A stretch of 61,566 nt of DNA. Origin: Gammaproteobacteria bacterium. Lineage in GTDB: Bacteria > Pseudomonadota > Gammaproteobacteria > SZUA-152. The DNA lies in the NCBI GenBank assembly GCA_029882975.1, contig JAOUJW010000030.1, positions 1 to 61,566 on the forward strand. Direction: 5' to 3'. Below are positions 20,327-29,454 of this stretch, piece by piece (position 1 is the first letter of the stretch; every line of letters begins with the position of its first letter). A program made the translations under genes and the position numbers. The notes beneath the pieces were generated by a model that saw only the letters and a list, made by a program, of their open reading frames with translations, made no database searches and was not told where the DNA came from.

Positions 20327-21070
20327 TCAGCTCATAACCATTCCACCATTCACATGAATGGTTTCACCGGTAATATAAGCGGCATCAGACGACGCTAAAA
20401 ACGCTACAGCAGCCGCAATTTCTTCCGGTTGCCCCAGGCGACTCAGAGGAATATCCTTTAATAAAGCCTCTCTGTGCTTCTCTGGTAAAGCCTTGGTCAT
20501 ATCGGTATCAATAAAACCCGGTGCCACAGCATTAACGGTTATACCTCTGGACCCCACTTCACGTGCCAATGATTTGGTAAAACCGATCAAACCGGCTTTA
20601 GCTGCTGCATAGTTGGTTTGGCCTGCATTCCCGGACGCTCCCACGACAGAACTAATGCTAATGATACGCCCAGCCCTCGCTTTCATCATGGTCTTTAAGC
20701 AAGCTTTACTCAACCGATATACAGAGGTGAGATTGGTATCCATAATGGCCTGCCATTCTTCATCCTTCATGCGCATGAGTAAATTGTCTTTCGTAATGCC
20801 GGCGTTATTGACCAGAATGCCGGGTGCGCCAAACTGTTCTTGTATTTGCTGCAAAACCGCATCCACTGACGCCTGACTGGTGACATCGAGGACAAACCCG
20901 GCGCCTTTAATACCTGCCTGCTCCAAATAGGCACTAATAGCATCTGCTCCGGATTGACTGGTGGCTGTACCAATCACGATAGCTCCGCCTTGGCCGAGTT
21001 TTAAGGCAATAGCCTGACCAATACCGCGGCTGGCTCCCGTAACCAATGCAATTTCATTATCCAATCCCAT
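20327..21070 (-). CDS. fabG: 3-oxoacyl-ACP reductase
   Basis: This is a 247-residue short-chain dehydrogenase with TGASRGIGQAIA (NADPH binding), NNAGITKDNLLMRM and the catalytic Ser-Tyr-Lys set (ISISSVVG and QTNYAAAKAG). It reduces 3-oxoacyl-ACP in the elongation cycle. I start it at ATG 21070 with GAGGGGAG just upstream. The longer frame to 21115 only reads through the intergenic repeat. Confidence 0.96.
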   Translation of the reverse strand: MGLDNEIALVTGASRGIGQAIALKLGQGGAIVIGTATSQSGADAISAYLEQAGIKGAGFVLDVTSQASVDAVLQQIQEQFGAPGILVNNAGITKDNLLMRMKDEEWQAIMDTNLTSVYRLSKACLKTMMKARAGRIISISSVVGASGNAGQTNYAAAKAGLIGFTKSLAREVGSRGITVNAVAPGFIDTDMTKALPEKHREALLKDIPLSRLGQPEEIAAAVAFLASSDAAYITGETIHVNGGMVMS

Positions 21071-21086
21071 ATTTCTCCCCTCTGTA

Positions 21087-21137
21087 CTTATCCGCCCGGC
21101 GCTGCTCTTATCCACCCGGCGCTGCTCTTATCCGCTC
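21087..21137. repeat. 20-bp tandem repeat between fabD and fabG
   Basis: CTTATCCGCCCGGCGCTGCT is followed by a copy with one substitution and by a partial third copy (CTTATCCGCTC) that reaches the fabD stop codon. The array fills the spacer between the two genes. Confidence 0.85.
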
Positions 21138-22069
21138 TATCCCAGCGCTACTATGGCTTCATCAATGCTCTCGGGTGAAAAAACGCTGAAATTATTGACT
21201 TTACGATTAATGCGTTTGTTCAACCCCATTAATACCTTACCCGGACCGCATTCCACAATGGTATCGACGCCATCAGCAGCCATTTTATTCACTGTATCAA
21301 CCCAACGTACCGGATTACACAACTGTCTCACCAAAGCGTCTTTTACTTCGTCCGCCTCGTTGCTCACACTGACATCAACATTGTTGATGACAGCGATTGC
21401 AGCAGAGTTAAAACTAATATTTCGCAATCGTTCCGCCAAATAGTGCGCTGCCGGCTCCATCAATTGACAATGGGATGGAACACTAACGGGTAGTACCAAG
21501 GCCCGTTTGGCGCCTGCGGATTTGCACGCCTCTACTGCGCGTTCCACTGCTGCCGTGTTACCGGCAATTACGACCTGTCCCGGAGAATTAAAATTTACCG
21601 CCTGCACCACTTCATCTTGTGTTGAGTCCTCACAGGCCTTTATCACCTGTGCGTCTTCCAAGCCGATAATAGCAGCCATCGCGCCCTCACCGGCAGGAAC
21701 CGCTTCCTGCATGAAACGGCCGCGATCCGCCACCAGGGCAACCGCATCTTTTAATTCCAATACACCAGCACAAACCAAGGCAGTATATTCACCCAAGCTG
21801 TGTCCTGCCAGGACGGTGGGTTGTGGACCTTGTTTTTCCTGCCACACTCTCCAAACAGCAACACCGGCGCATAACATAGCGGGTTGCGTTACATCGGTTT
21901 GGTTGAGCTTCTCAACCGGCCCGTTCTGAACCACATCCCATAAATCATAGTTAAGCACCTGGGAAGCAAGCTCATAGGTTTGTGTAACCACAGGGAATTG
22001 TTCCGCCAAAGCCGTCAACATGCCGACTGACTGTGACCCTTGCCCGGGAAATACAAATGCTAATGACAT
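21137..22069 (-). CDS. fabD: malonyl-CoA:ACP transacylase
   Basis: The 310-residue protein has FPGQGSQ, the nucleophile in GHSLGEYTA, and the histidine region SVPSHCQLM. It transfers malonyl groups from CoA to ACP to start elongation. AGGATAGAG precedes the ATG. Confidence 0.96.
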   Translation of the reverse strand: MSLAFVFPGQGSQSVGMLTALAEQFPVVTQTYELASQVLNYDLWDVVQNGPVEKLNQTDVTQPAMLCAGVAVWRVWQEKQGPQPTVLAGHSLGEYTALVCAGVLELKDAVALVADRGRFMQEAVPAGEGAMAAIIGLEDAQVIKACEDSTQDEVVQAVNFNSPGQVVIAGNTAAVERAVEACKSAGAKRALVLPVSVPSHCQLMEPAAHYLAERLRNISFNSAAIAVINNVDVSVSNEADEVKDALVRQLCNPVRWVDTVNKMAADGVDTIVECGPGKVLMGLNKRINRKVNNFSVFSPESIDEAIVALG

Positions 22070-22118
22070 ATTTCTCTATCCTGCTTATTAAATTCTTTTT
22101 ATTGAACAGCGTGCGCCA

Positions 22119-23087
22119 TCAATATCGTAGTAAGGCGGAGCCCCAGGTGAAACCACCACCAAAAGCTTCCAGTAACACAGTATCACCACGCTTAATCCTG
22201 CCATCGCGGATAGCCACATCCAAAGCCAAAGGCACTGATGCAGCGGAGGTGTTGCCATGTTCTTGCACAGTTACCACAACATGATCCATAGACATTTTTA
22301 ATTTTTTCGCTGTCGCTGCAATAATCCGTATATTGGCTTGGTGTGGCACCAGCCAATCCACATCGGATTTTGCCATTTTATTTGCCGATAAGGTTTCATC
22401 GACGATGCGACCCAGGGTGTTGACCGCCATCTTGAACACTTCATTACCTTGCATTTTAATAAATGCCTCACCCTTAATGACTTTATCGTAGCCATCGGAT
22501 ACACCGTGAGGTACGGTTAATAAATCTTTGTATTGTCCATCCGCATGCAAATGGGTAGACAAAATGCCCGGCTCATCGCCGGCCTGCAGCACCACAGCGC
22601 CCGCACCATCTCCAAACAAAACACAAGTAGAGCGGTCGCTCCAATCCACAATTCGAGATAAGGTTTCTGCCCCCACGACCAGTACATTGGTCGCACTGTC
22701 CGTACGAATAAACTTGTCCGCCACACCGAGGGCGTAAACAAAACCGGTACATACCGCTTGAACATCAAAGGCCGCACAGCCATGAATCCCCAACCGTTGC
22801 TGTAACAAGCAAGCGGTACTGGGAAACACTTGATTGGGTGTAGTGGTCGCTAAAACAATCAGGTCTATATCCGTGGGAATCAACCCGGCCGCTTCAATAG
22901 CCGCTCGAGCTGCTTTCTCCGCCAAATCGCAGGTGGTTTCATTGTCTGCTGCGACATGGCGTTTCTTAATGCCGGTACGATCCGTAATCCATTGATCAGT
23001 AGTTTCTACCATTTGCTCCAGATCATGGTTCGTGAGCACTTTTTCCGGCAGATAGCCGCCGGTTCCCACAATTTTTGAATATTTCAA
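22119..23087 (-). CDS. fabH: beta-ketoacyl-ACP synthase III
   Basis: This 322-residue enzyme has the active-site region [13 protein letters not shown], the histidine in VPHQANIRI, and the asparagine in [13 protein letters not shown]. It condenses acetyl-CoA with malonyl-ACP to begin fatty acid synthesis. The start is TTG at 23087, overlapping the plsX stop (TTGA), with GAGAGGC upstream, so it is translationally coupled. Confidence 0.95.
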   Translation of the reverse strand: MKYSKIVGTGGYLPEKVLTNHDLEQMVETTDQWITDRTGIKKRHVAADNETTCDLAEKAARAAIEAAGLIPTDIDLIVLATTTPNQVFPSTACLLQQRLGIHGCAAFDVQAVCTGFVYALGVADKFIRTDSATNVLVVGAETLSRIVDWSDRSTCVLFGDGAGAVVLQAGDEPGILSTHLHADGQYKDLLTVPHGVSDGYDKVIKGEAFIKMQGNEVFKMAVNTLGRIVDETLSANKMAKSDVDWLVPHQANIRIIAATAKKLKMSMDHVVVTVQEHGNTSAASVPLALDVAIRDGRIKRGDTVLLEAFGGGFTWGSALLRY

Positions 23088-24109
23088 ACCGCTTGCCTCT
23101 CTGACAATACCGTTTCCAATTGTTTGGCGATGCGGGCGGGTACATTTTTTTCCACTTGTATAACTGCTTCGCGAATCGCATATGCAAACGCGGTTTTATC
23201 CGCACCACCGTGACTTTTGACTACAATGCCCCGCAAACCGATTAAGGTCGCACCGTTATACCGACGAGGATCTATTTTATTCTTGAAGGCTTTGAGGACC
23301 GGTAATGCAATCAAACCGGCCAATTTGGTAAACCAATTGCGTTTAAATTCCTGTTTCATGAAATGGCTGATTAAGGCGGCCACGCCTTCAGCGGTTTTCA
23401 GGGAGACGTTCCCCACAAATCCGTCACATACCACCACATCCGCACTGCCTTTGTAAACATCATCACCTTCTACATAACCGATGTAGTTAAGGTTGCTGGC
23501 AGCCAGCAAACGTGTGGTCTCCTTCACCCTCTCGTTCCCTTTCATTTCCTCTTCGCCAATATTGAGCAAGCCCACTGTAGGCGACTCGATATTTTCTACG
23601 GCGCTGGTCAATACCGAACCCATGACAGCAAATTCAAACAGATTCTCTGCACTACTGTCCACATTGGCCCCCATATCCAAAACATGGGTCTGGCCTGTTA
23701 CGGCCGGTAACGCCACAATAATCGCCGGTCGATCCACACCCGCGATGGTTTTCAACACGAAACGGGCTGTAGCCATTAATGCTCCCGTATTTCCGGCGCT
23801 AACACAAGCCTGGGCCCGCCCTTCTTTGACCAGGTTAATCGCAACCCGCATAGACGAGTTTTTCTTGTTTCGCAGGGCATGCGAAGGTAAATCATCCATC
23901 TCCACCGTTTGTTCGGCATGGAGTATTTCCAAGCGAGCAGAGGAATAGTTGTGTTTTGCCAATTCTTCCTGAAGTACAGTCTCCCTCCCCACTAAGATTA
24001 TATGGATATGGGGATTTTCTTTCAAAACATCCAAAGCAGCAGGCACCGTGACCATTGGACCGGTGTCGCCACCCATTGCGTCCAAGGCTATTGTGACGGA
24101 TTCAGTCAT
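23084..24109 (-). CDS. plsX: phosphate acyltransferase PlsX
   Basis: The 341-residue protein starts [12 protein letters not shown] and contains [10 protein letters not shown] and [14 protein letters not shown], diagnostic of PlsX. It makes acyl-phosphate from acyl-ACP for the PlsY route to lysophosphatidate. It sits between rpmF and fabH as in E. coli, with AAGG five bases upstream of ATG. Confidence 0.95.
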   Translation of the reverse strand: MTESVTIALDAMGGDTGPMVTVPAALDVLKENPHIHIILVGRETVLQEELAKHNYSSARLEILHAEQTVEMDDLPSHALRNKKNSSMRVAINLVKEGRAQACVSAGNTGALMATARFVLKTIAGVDRPAIIVALPAVTGQTHVLDMGANVDSSAENLFEFAVMGSVLTSAVENIESPTVGLLNIGEEEMKGNERVKETTRLLAASNLNYIGYVEGDDVYKGSADVVVCDGFVGNVSLKTAEGVAALISHFMKQEFKRNWFTKLAGLIALPVLKAFKNKIDPRRYNGATLIGLRGIVVKSHGGADKTAFAYAIREAVIQVEKNVPARIAKQLETVLSERQAV

Positions 24110-24211
24110 AAATACCTTGTAATTATTTTATATTTTATTTGGGAATGGGCAGCAGTCCGTGCACGGCTGCTGCCTAAAGATGAGTCTGAGCTGGACAAAT
24201 ATTACCCAATC

Positions 24212-24394
24212 TTAATCGTCGCTTTTGCCGGCAACGACTTTTCGGCCACGGTAGTAGCCATCAGGGCTGATGTGATGACGCAAGTGCGTCTCACCCGTCG
24301 TGGCCTCGATGGATAATGCACGGCTTTTCAGTCCGTCATGGGCCCTTCTCATACCACGCTTGGAAGGAGACTTTTTGTTTTGTTGAACCGCCAT
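24212..24394 (-). CDS. rpmF: 50S ribosomal protein L32
   Basis: The 60-residue basic protein starts [19 protein letters not shown], the conserved L32 N terminus, and ends with [15 protein letters not shown] lies upstream of the ATG. It lies between yceD and plsX, linking ribosome and membrane synthesis in one operon. Confidence 0.96.
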   Translation of the reverse strand: MAVQQNKKSPSKRGMRRAHDGLKSRALSIEATTGETHLRHHISPDGYYRGRKVVAGKSDD

Positions 24395-24426
24395 CAGATT
24401 TTCCTCTTAATACTTACAAAACATGT

Positions 24427-25089
24427 TTAATCTTTATCTTTCTTGTTGGATTTCAATTGCTCCAACACCTTGAAAGGGTTTTCCCGTTCGGGCTTACCCG
24501 GACTTTCTGTCGCGGCGCCTGCATTGATTTCAACGGTGCCACCCGTACGGTTGCCGCCGCGAACCTTGCCGCCTTTCCCGGATTTTCCGCCTGCTGCCTT
24601 AACTTCGCAGTCTCCCGGCTTATGTGACGCCACATCAGGTAAACCCAGGATTAATTCATCCTCTACTATGTCTATTAATGCCAGTTGTTCAGTATCCAGC
24701 AACAAAGGCTCATACTGTTCGGGGAGGCGGGGCAAATCCGCAGATGATACTATACCCAAGTTCACCCGAAGCCGCAGCGGATATTCCATAGCTTCCATAC
24801 AACGTTGGCATTGCAACATCAGTTGCGCCTCTACCTTGCCTTTCACCACTGACCAACGGTTTGCGTCAATGCTGAATTCCAAGTCGATCGCCACTGTGCC
24901 CGAAGAATCCAGCAGGAAATCTGCCAGTCGATCCATTCTCGACAGCGGCAATTCGCCTTTGAGGACTCGGTGCTTTTCCGCCAATCGCAGCGGTTCTATA
25001 AGCTCGGGGAGCTGCTTCAACATAAACGCGCAATGGTATAAGCAATTAAAACCTTTGTCAAAATTCTTTATTTGGATGAGTTCACACAT
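24427..25089 (-). CDS. yceD: YceD/DUF177 family protein (23S rRNA accumulation protein)
   Basis: This DUF177 protein has the conserved core LMLQCQRCMEAMEYPL, LPEQYEPLLLD and VEDELILGLP, with the C-terminal NPFKVLEQLKS. It is encoded directly before rpmF in many bacteria and is linked to 23S rRNA accumulation and ribosome assembly. I prefer ATG 25089 because GGGAGA lies five bases upstream. This adds about 22 residues before the family's usual start, which would be the Met at 25023. A Lys/Gly-rich insert near residue 165-190 is unusual. The ribosome site is next to a hairpin (25097-25118). Confidence 0.9.
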   Translation of the reverse strand: MCELIQIKNFDKGFNCLYHCAFMLKQLPELIEPLRLAEKHRVLKGELPLSRMDRLADFLLDSSGTVAIDLEFSIDANRWSVVKGKVEAQLMLQCQRCMEAMEYPLRLRVNLGIVSSADLPRLPEQYEPLLLDTEQLALIDIVEDELILGLPDVASHKPGDCEVKAAGGKSGKGGKVRGGNRTGGTVEINAGAATESPGKPERENPFKVLEQLKSNKKDKD

Positions 25090-25096
25090 TGTGTCT

Positions 25097-25118
25097 CCCA
25101 CAAAGAAAATTTTGTGGG
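25097..25118 (-). promoter_or_regulatory. leader hairpin covering the yceD ribosome site
   Basis: CCCACAAA and TTTGTGGG form a perfect 8-base stem with a 6-base loop. The GGG of the Shine-Dalgarno sequence GGGAGA is inside the stem, so folding should reduce initiation on the yceD-rpmF message. Confidence 0.5.
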
Positions 25119-25213
25119 AATGGGGTTTACGGACTGGCGCAAAACCGCAATTTTGGTTATAAAAATTCCCATACTCTTTTTTAATACAAACAGTTAATTT
25201 TCTACGTCATTTC

Positions 25214-25219
25214 ATTATA
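25214..25219 (-). promoter_or_regulatory. possible -10 element for the yceD-rpmF-plsX-fab operon
   Basis: A perfect TATAAT reads on the minus strand about 125 bases before yceD. No well-spaced -35 hexamer accompanies it, so this is tentative. Confidence 0.3.
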
Positions 25220-25272
25220 ATTTGAATGGCTATATCCAATGTGTTGATTTTTTGTGCTTGGTCAATTACTTA

Positions 25273-25303
25273 TTGATATATTCTGCACATTTGGGTCTAT
25301 AAT
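25273..25303 (+). promoter_or_regulatory. candidate promoter of the pyruvate carboxylase operon
   Basis: TTGATA and a perfect TATAAT are separated by 19 bases, about 50 bases before the TTG start. The spacer is longer than ideal. Confidence 0.45.
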
Positions 25304-25353
25304 TTCATTTGTTTAAGACTTGCCGGTAATTAAGAGTTAAGGAAAGGTGGCCA

Positions 25354-26772
25354 TTGATTAAAAAAATACTGATAGCCAACCGCGGGGAAATTGCCGTCAG
25401 AATTGCACGCGCCTGCGCTGAAATGGGCATAAAATCCGTGGCCGTCTACACCGACGCAGATCGCTATTCTCTTCACGTAAAAAAAGCCGATGAATCCTAC
25501 AGCCTCGGGCCGGATAGTGTCGCGGGCTATCTAAATGCCCACCGTATCGTCAATTTGGCGGTGGAAGCCGGTTGTGACGGTCTCCATCCCGGCTATGGGT
25601 TTTTGTCGGAAAACCCCTTACTTTCAGAGATATGCGCCAAACGCGGGGTGCGATTCATTGGCCCCAGCGCAGCAGTCATTCGTAAAATGGGCAACAAAAT
25701 TGAGGCTCGCCAGGCTATGATCGCCGCCGGAGTTCCCGTCATCCCAGGCAGTGAAGGCAATGTGGCTAACGTGGATGAGGCCAAAACGGTAGCCGCCAAA
25801 ATCGGCTACCCGGTAATGTTAAAAGCCACAGCCGGTGGTGGCGGACGCGGTATTCGCCGCTGTGAAAACGAGGCAGCCTTACAACGTAATTTTTCCCGGG
25901 TCATTTCGGAAGCCAGCAAAGCCTTTGGCAGCACTGATATTTTCGTTGAAAAATGCATTGATAACCCACGACACATAGAAGCGCAAATCCTGGCTGATCA
26001 ACACGGTCAAGTAGTGCACTTATTCGAAAGGGACTGCTCCATCCAGCGACGCCACCAAAAACTCATTGAAATCGCCCCCTCGCCCCAGTTAAATCAAAAG
26101 CAAAGAGAAACCTTGGGCGATTTAGCCGTGCGAGCCGCCACTGCCGTGAATTACGAGAATGCCGGCACAGTGGAGTTTCTTATGGACGACACGGAAAGCT
26201 TCTACTTCATGGAAATGAACACACGTCTGCAAGTGGAACACACGGTGACCGAACAAATTACCGGCATCGATATCGTCCAGGAACAAATTCGCATCGCCTC
26301 CGGATTGCAGTTGCGATACGGACAGGAGGACATCCAACGACGGGGGTTCGCCATGGAGTTCCGTATCAACGCAGAGGACCCCAAAAACGATTTTCTACCC
26401 AGTTTCGGACGCGTGACCCGGTATCTGGCTCCCGGAGGTCCCGGTGTGCGTACGGATGCAGCTATCTACTCCGGTTATGACATCCCACCTTATTACGATT
26501 CCATGTGTGCCAAACTGACCGTTTGGGCATTGGATTGGGATGCACTGTTGGATCGCTCAATTCGCGCGTTAAACGACATTCGGGTTTACGGGGTAAAAAC
26601 CACTATCCCCTACCAAATTGAAATCCTCAAATCCGCAGAATTTCGCACGGGGAAATTCAACACCGGATTTGTTGAGGCTCACCCGGAACTGGTGAACTAC
26701 TCCGTTCGTCGATCCTCACGCCATATCGCTGCGGCCATTGCCGCAGCGTTGGCAGCACACATGGGATTGTAA
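25354..26772 (+). CDS. pycA: pyruvate carboxylase subunit A (biotin carboxylase)
   Basis: The 472-residue ATP-grasp protein begins KKILIANRGEIAVRIARAC. It has the glycine loop KATAGGGGRGIR, the metal and biotin-site segments EMNTRLQVEHTVTE and QRRHQKLIEIAPSP. It carboxylates biotin with bicarbonate and ATP. The start is TTG, with AGGAAAGGTGG just upstream. The downstream partner carries the carboxyltransferase and biotin domains, so the pair should form two-subunit pyruvate carboxylase making oxaloacetate. By sequence alone it could be confused with AccC. Confidence 0.9.
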   Translation: MIKKILIANRGEIAVRIARACAEMGIKSVAVYTDADRYSLHVKKADESYSLGPDSVAGYLNAHRIVNLAVEAGCDGLHPGYGFLSENPLLSEICAKRGVRFIGPSAAVIRKMGNKIEARQAMIAAGVPVIPGSEGNVANVDEAKTVAAKIGYPVMLKATAGGGGRGIRRCENEAALQRNFSRVISEASKAFGSTDIFVEKCIDNPRHIEAQILADQHGQVVHLFERDCSIQRRHQKLIEIAPSPQLNQKQRETLGDLAVRAATAVNYENAGTVEFLMDDTESFYFMEMNTRLQVEHTVTEQITGIDIVQEQIRIASGLQLRYGQEDIQRRGFAMEFRINAEDPKNDFLPSFGRVTRYLAPGGPGVRTDAAIYSGYDIPPYYDSMCAKLTVWALDWDALLDRSIRALNDIRVYGVKTTIPYQIEILKSAEFRTGKFNTGFVEAHPELVNYSVRRSSRHIAAAIAAALAAHMGL

Positions 26773-26814
26773 CGGCAGGTAAACAAAGACAACCAAGGGA
26801 GTTCAGAACCAATA

Positions 26815-28650
26815 ATGCAAAAAGTACACATCACTGACACCGTTTTGCGCGATGCACACCAGTCTCTGCTGGCGACACGCATGAGAACTGAAGACATGAT
26901 TCCTATCTGTAACAAATTGGACAGCATCGGCTTCTGGTCCCTTGAGGTTTGGGGTGGTGCCACTTTTGACGCTTGTATTCGGTTTTTAAAAGAAGATCCC
27001 TGGGATCGCTTACGACAGCTAAAGGAACATCTGCCTAACACCCCCTTACAAATGTTGTTGCGAGGCCAAAATCTGCTGGGTTACCGCCATTACTCCGACG
27101 ATGTGGTTAAGGCCTTTGTAAAACAGTCTGCCAGTAATGGCGTGGATGTGTTTAGAGTCTTTGATGCCTTGAACGACATTAGGAATATGCAAGTATCTAT
27201 TGAATCGGTGAAAATAGAAAACAAACATGCGCAAGCCGCTATCTCATACACCACCAGCCCAGTCCATGGAATCGACACTTTTGTGGAAATGGCCCTGGCC
27301 CTGGAAAAAATGGGAGCTGACAGCATCGCCATTAAAGATATGGCGGGTCTGCTGACACCGGATGCTACAGAAAAGTTGGTCAAAGCCATGGTGGCGGAAC
27401 TTAAAGTTCCGGTACACCTGCACTCCCATACCACATCCGGATTAGCCAGTATGTGTCAACTCAAAGCCATCGAATCGGGCTGCTATCATATTGACACGGC
27501 TATTTCCACCTTATCGGGCGGCACCAGCCATCCGCCTACGGAAAGCATGGTCGCCGCCTTAAAAGGCACTCTCTATGATACCGGCCTGGATTTGAGCTCC
27601 TTGCAGGAAATTGGTTTTTATTTTCAAAACGTACGCAAAAAATACCACCAATTCGAAAGTGAATATACGGGGGTCGATACTCGGGTTCAGATCAACCAGG
27701 TGCCGGGGGGGATGATTTCCAACCTATCCAATCAATTGCGGGAACAAGGCGCTTTAAACCGTATGAACGAGGTATTGGCGGAGATCCCCAGAGTCCGCAA
27801 AGATCTGGGTTACCCGCCGCTGGTCACCCCCACTTCCCAAATCGTGGGGACTCAGGCCGTACTCAATGTGCTCACGGACAAACGCTACAAGACCATCACC
27901 AATGAAGTTAAATTGTATATGCAAGGCCGTTACGGTAAACCGCCCGGGCAGGTTAACGAATCTTTGCAGCAACAAGCGATTGGTAATGCGGATATTATCG
28001 ATTGCCGCCCTGCGGATTTGCTGGACCCGGAAATGCAGAATCTGCGTGCGGAAATAAAGGACCTGGCACAAAACGACGATGACGTTCTGATTTTTGCCAT
28101 GTTCCCGGAAATCGGTCGCGATTTTTTGCAACAGCGTCAAAACGGTACCTTGGAGCCGGAACCCCTGCTACCTCCCGGCTCAGACTCCGCACCGGACTAT
28201 TGCATGGCAGCCACGGAATTTAATGTGGTGCTCCACGGTGAAAGCTATCACATTAAGGTCAATGGGACCGGACATCAATCCGAAGACAAACGCGCTTTCT
28301 ATATTAACGTTGACGGCTTTCCGGAAGAAATCATGGTGGAGACTCTGGATCAATTGGCGCTTTATTCCAATGGCGCACCACCACCGACAGAACTGAGAAA
28401 ACACAGCAAAGGCAGTAGTCGACCCAAAGCCACCAAACCTGGCCATGTCACCACCTCCATGCCTGGCACTATAGTGGATGTATTGGTCAAGGAAAACGAT
28501 ACCGTTGCAGCGGGTGATCCGGTTTTGGTCACTGAAGCGATGAAAATGGAAACAGAAATCCAAGCCACTATTGCAGGGAAGGTGGTTAAAATCTATGTGA
28601 CCAAAGGTGAAAACGTTAACCCAGATGAAGTACTGATTGAAATCGAGTAA
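26815..28650 (+). CDS. pycB: pyruvate carboxylase subunit B / oxaloacetate decarboxylase alpha-like
   Basis: The 611-residue protein has an HMGL-like carboxyltransferase barrel (ITDTVLRDAHQSLLATRMR, LRGQNLLGYRHY, KDMAGLLTP, LHSHTTSG), a conserved PYC/OADA region, and a C-terminal biotinyl domain with the biotinylated lysine in TEAMKMETE. It transfers carboxyl from biotin to pyruvate. No OadB membrane subunit lies nearby, which favours pyruvate carboxylase (anaplerosis) over the sodium-pumping decarboxylase. Confidence 0.9.
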   Translation: MQKVHITDTVLRDAHQSLLATRMRTEDMIPICNKLDSIGFWSLEVWGGATFDACIRFLKEDPWDRLRQLKEHLPNTPLQMLLRGQNLLGYRHYSDDVVKAFVKQSASNGVDVFRVFDALNDIRNMQVSIESVKIENKHAQAAISYTTSPVHGIDTFVEMALALEKMGADSIAIKDMAGLLTPDATEKLVKAMVAELKVPVHLHSHTTSGLASMCQLKAIESGCYHIDTAISTLSGGTSHPPTESMVAALKGTLYDTGLDLSSLQEIGFYFQNVRKKYHQFESEYTGVDTRVQINQVPGGMISNLSNQLREQGALNRMNEVLAEIPRVRKDLGYPPLVTPTSQIVGTQAVLNVLTDKRYKTITNEVKLYMQGRYGKPPGQVNESLQQQAIGNADIIDCRPADLLDPEMQNLRAEIKDLAQNDDDVLIFAMFPEIGRDFLQQRQNGTLEPEPLLPPGSDSAPDYCMAATEFNVVLHGESYHIKVNGTGHQSEDKRAFYINVDGFPEEIMVETLDQLALYSNGAPPPTELRKHSKGSSRPKATKPGHVTTSMPGTIVDVLVKENDTVAAGDPVLVTEAMKMETEIQATIAGKVVKIYVTKGENVNPDEVLIEIE

Positions 28651-28872
28651 AGCGGCTTTATCATTTTTAATTCATCTAATTCCACATTAATGATAACAGG
28701 TGACGTGTTCATAAAAAAGTTTGAAGTAGCCTCTTAAACGGTGTTAAATTATAAGACAGTTAATTCCGCTGTTTCATTTTTGGAACCTTGGTCAGAAAAT
28801 GCACTGTATTTGATCTAAGAGTTCCCACTGGATTTCTGATTTACTCTGCAACACTAAAGCTGGAGTTTTCAC

Positions 28873-29262
28873 ATGAATTGGATCAGTGTTACCGATCAAT
28901 TACCCGTGACATCTGAAGATGTTCTCGCCTATGCACCTGGCGACGGTTGTTTCCGAGCCTGGTACGATAATACGGCTTGGTTTACCCATGAACGACGCAA
29001 TAAATGCGAACCGACGCATTGGATGTATTTACCGGAAGCGCCGAAGATCGCAGCTCCCAACGGCCCTGCGAGTCATGGTATGACAGACCAATTGATATCC
29101 AGCGAAACACGACCGTATTCCGTTTGGAGCGAAACGGTTGAAACCGCAAAAGATATCCGTCAGGCCTGGGAAACACGCTTTGGTGGTCCGTATAAAATTG
29201 TGAAAAGCAACAACGGCTATAAAGTTCTTTACACCGGCGAGTGGAAAGACGCAGTTATATAA
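28873..29262 (+). CDS. DUF551-domain protein
   Basis: The 129-residue cytoplasmic protein has an N-terminal DUF551-like module: WISVTDQLP at the start, VLAYAPGDG, a central Tyr/Trp-rich part and THWMYLPEAP. A second short domain (about 75-129) contains SVWSETVETAKDIRQAWETR and does not match anything I know. GGAG sits seven bases before the ATG. It lies alone between pycB and moeA with its own 220-base upstream region. Function is unknown. Confidence 0.8.
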   Translation: MNWISVTDQLPVTSEDVLAYAPGDGCFRAWYDNTAWFTHERRNKCEPTHWMYLPEAPKIAAPNGPASHGMTDQLISSETRPYSVWSETVETAKDIRQAWETRFGGPYKIVKSNNGYKVLYTGEWKDAVI

Positions 29263-29420
29263 CCCTGCTTACTTTTCGTCAGAGACATGACGCCACGATC
29301 CCTGACGTTCCTATCTGTTATCAGTACCGTTATTGTGCGGCCTGCAACGTTGTTATCTGCAACAGTGCCGGTTATTATTCCCTCCTTTGGCAACTAAAAT
29401 AGTGAACCGAACTCCTCACC

Positions 29421-29454
29421 TATGAGTACTAAGCAACTATGAGTACTAAGCAAC
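29421..29454. repeat. 17-bp duplication of the moeA start
   Basis: TATGAGTACTAAGCAAC is present twice back to back. The second copy holds the moeA ATG. The first gives an out-of-frame ATG whose six-codon frame ends in TGA overlapping the real ATG. Confidence 0.9.

Noticed and set aside
26815-28650. Oxaloacetate decarboxylase sodium pump
   Set aside because: No OadB or OadG gene is adjacent, and the partner is a biotin carboxylase, which points to pyruvate carboxylase.
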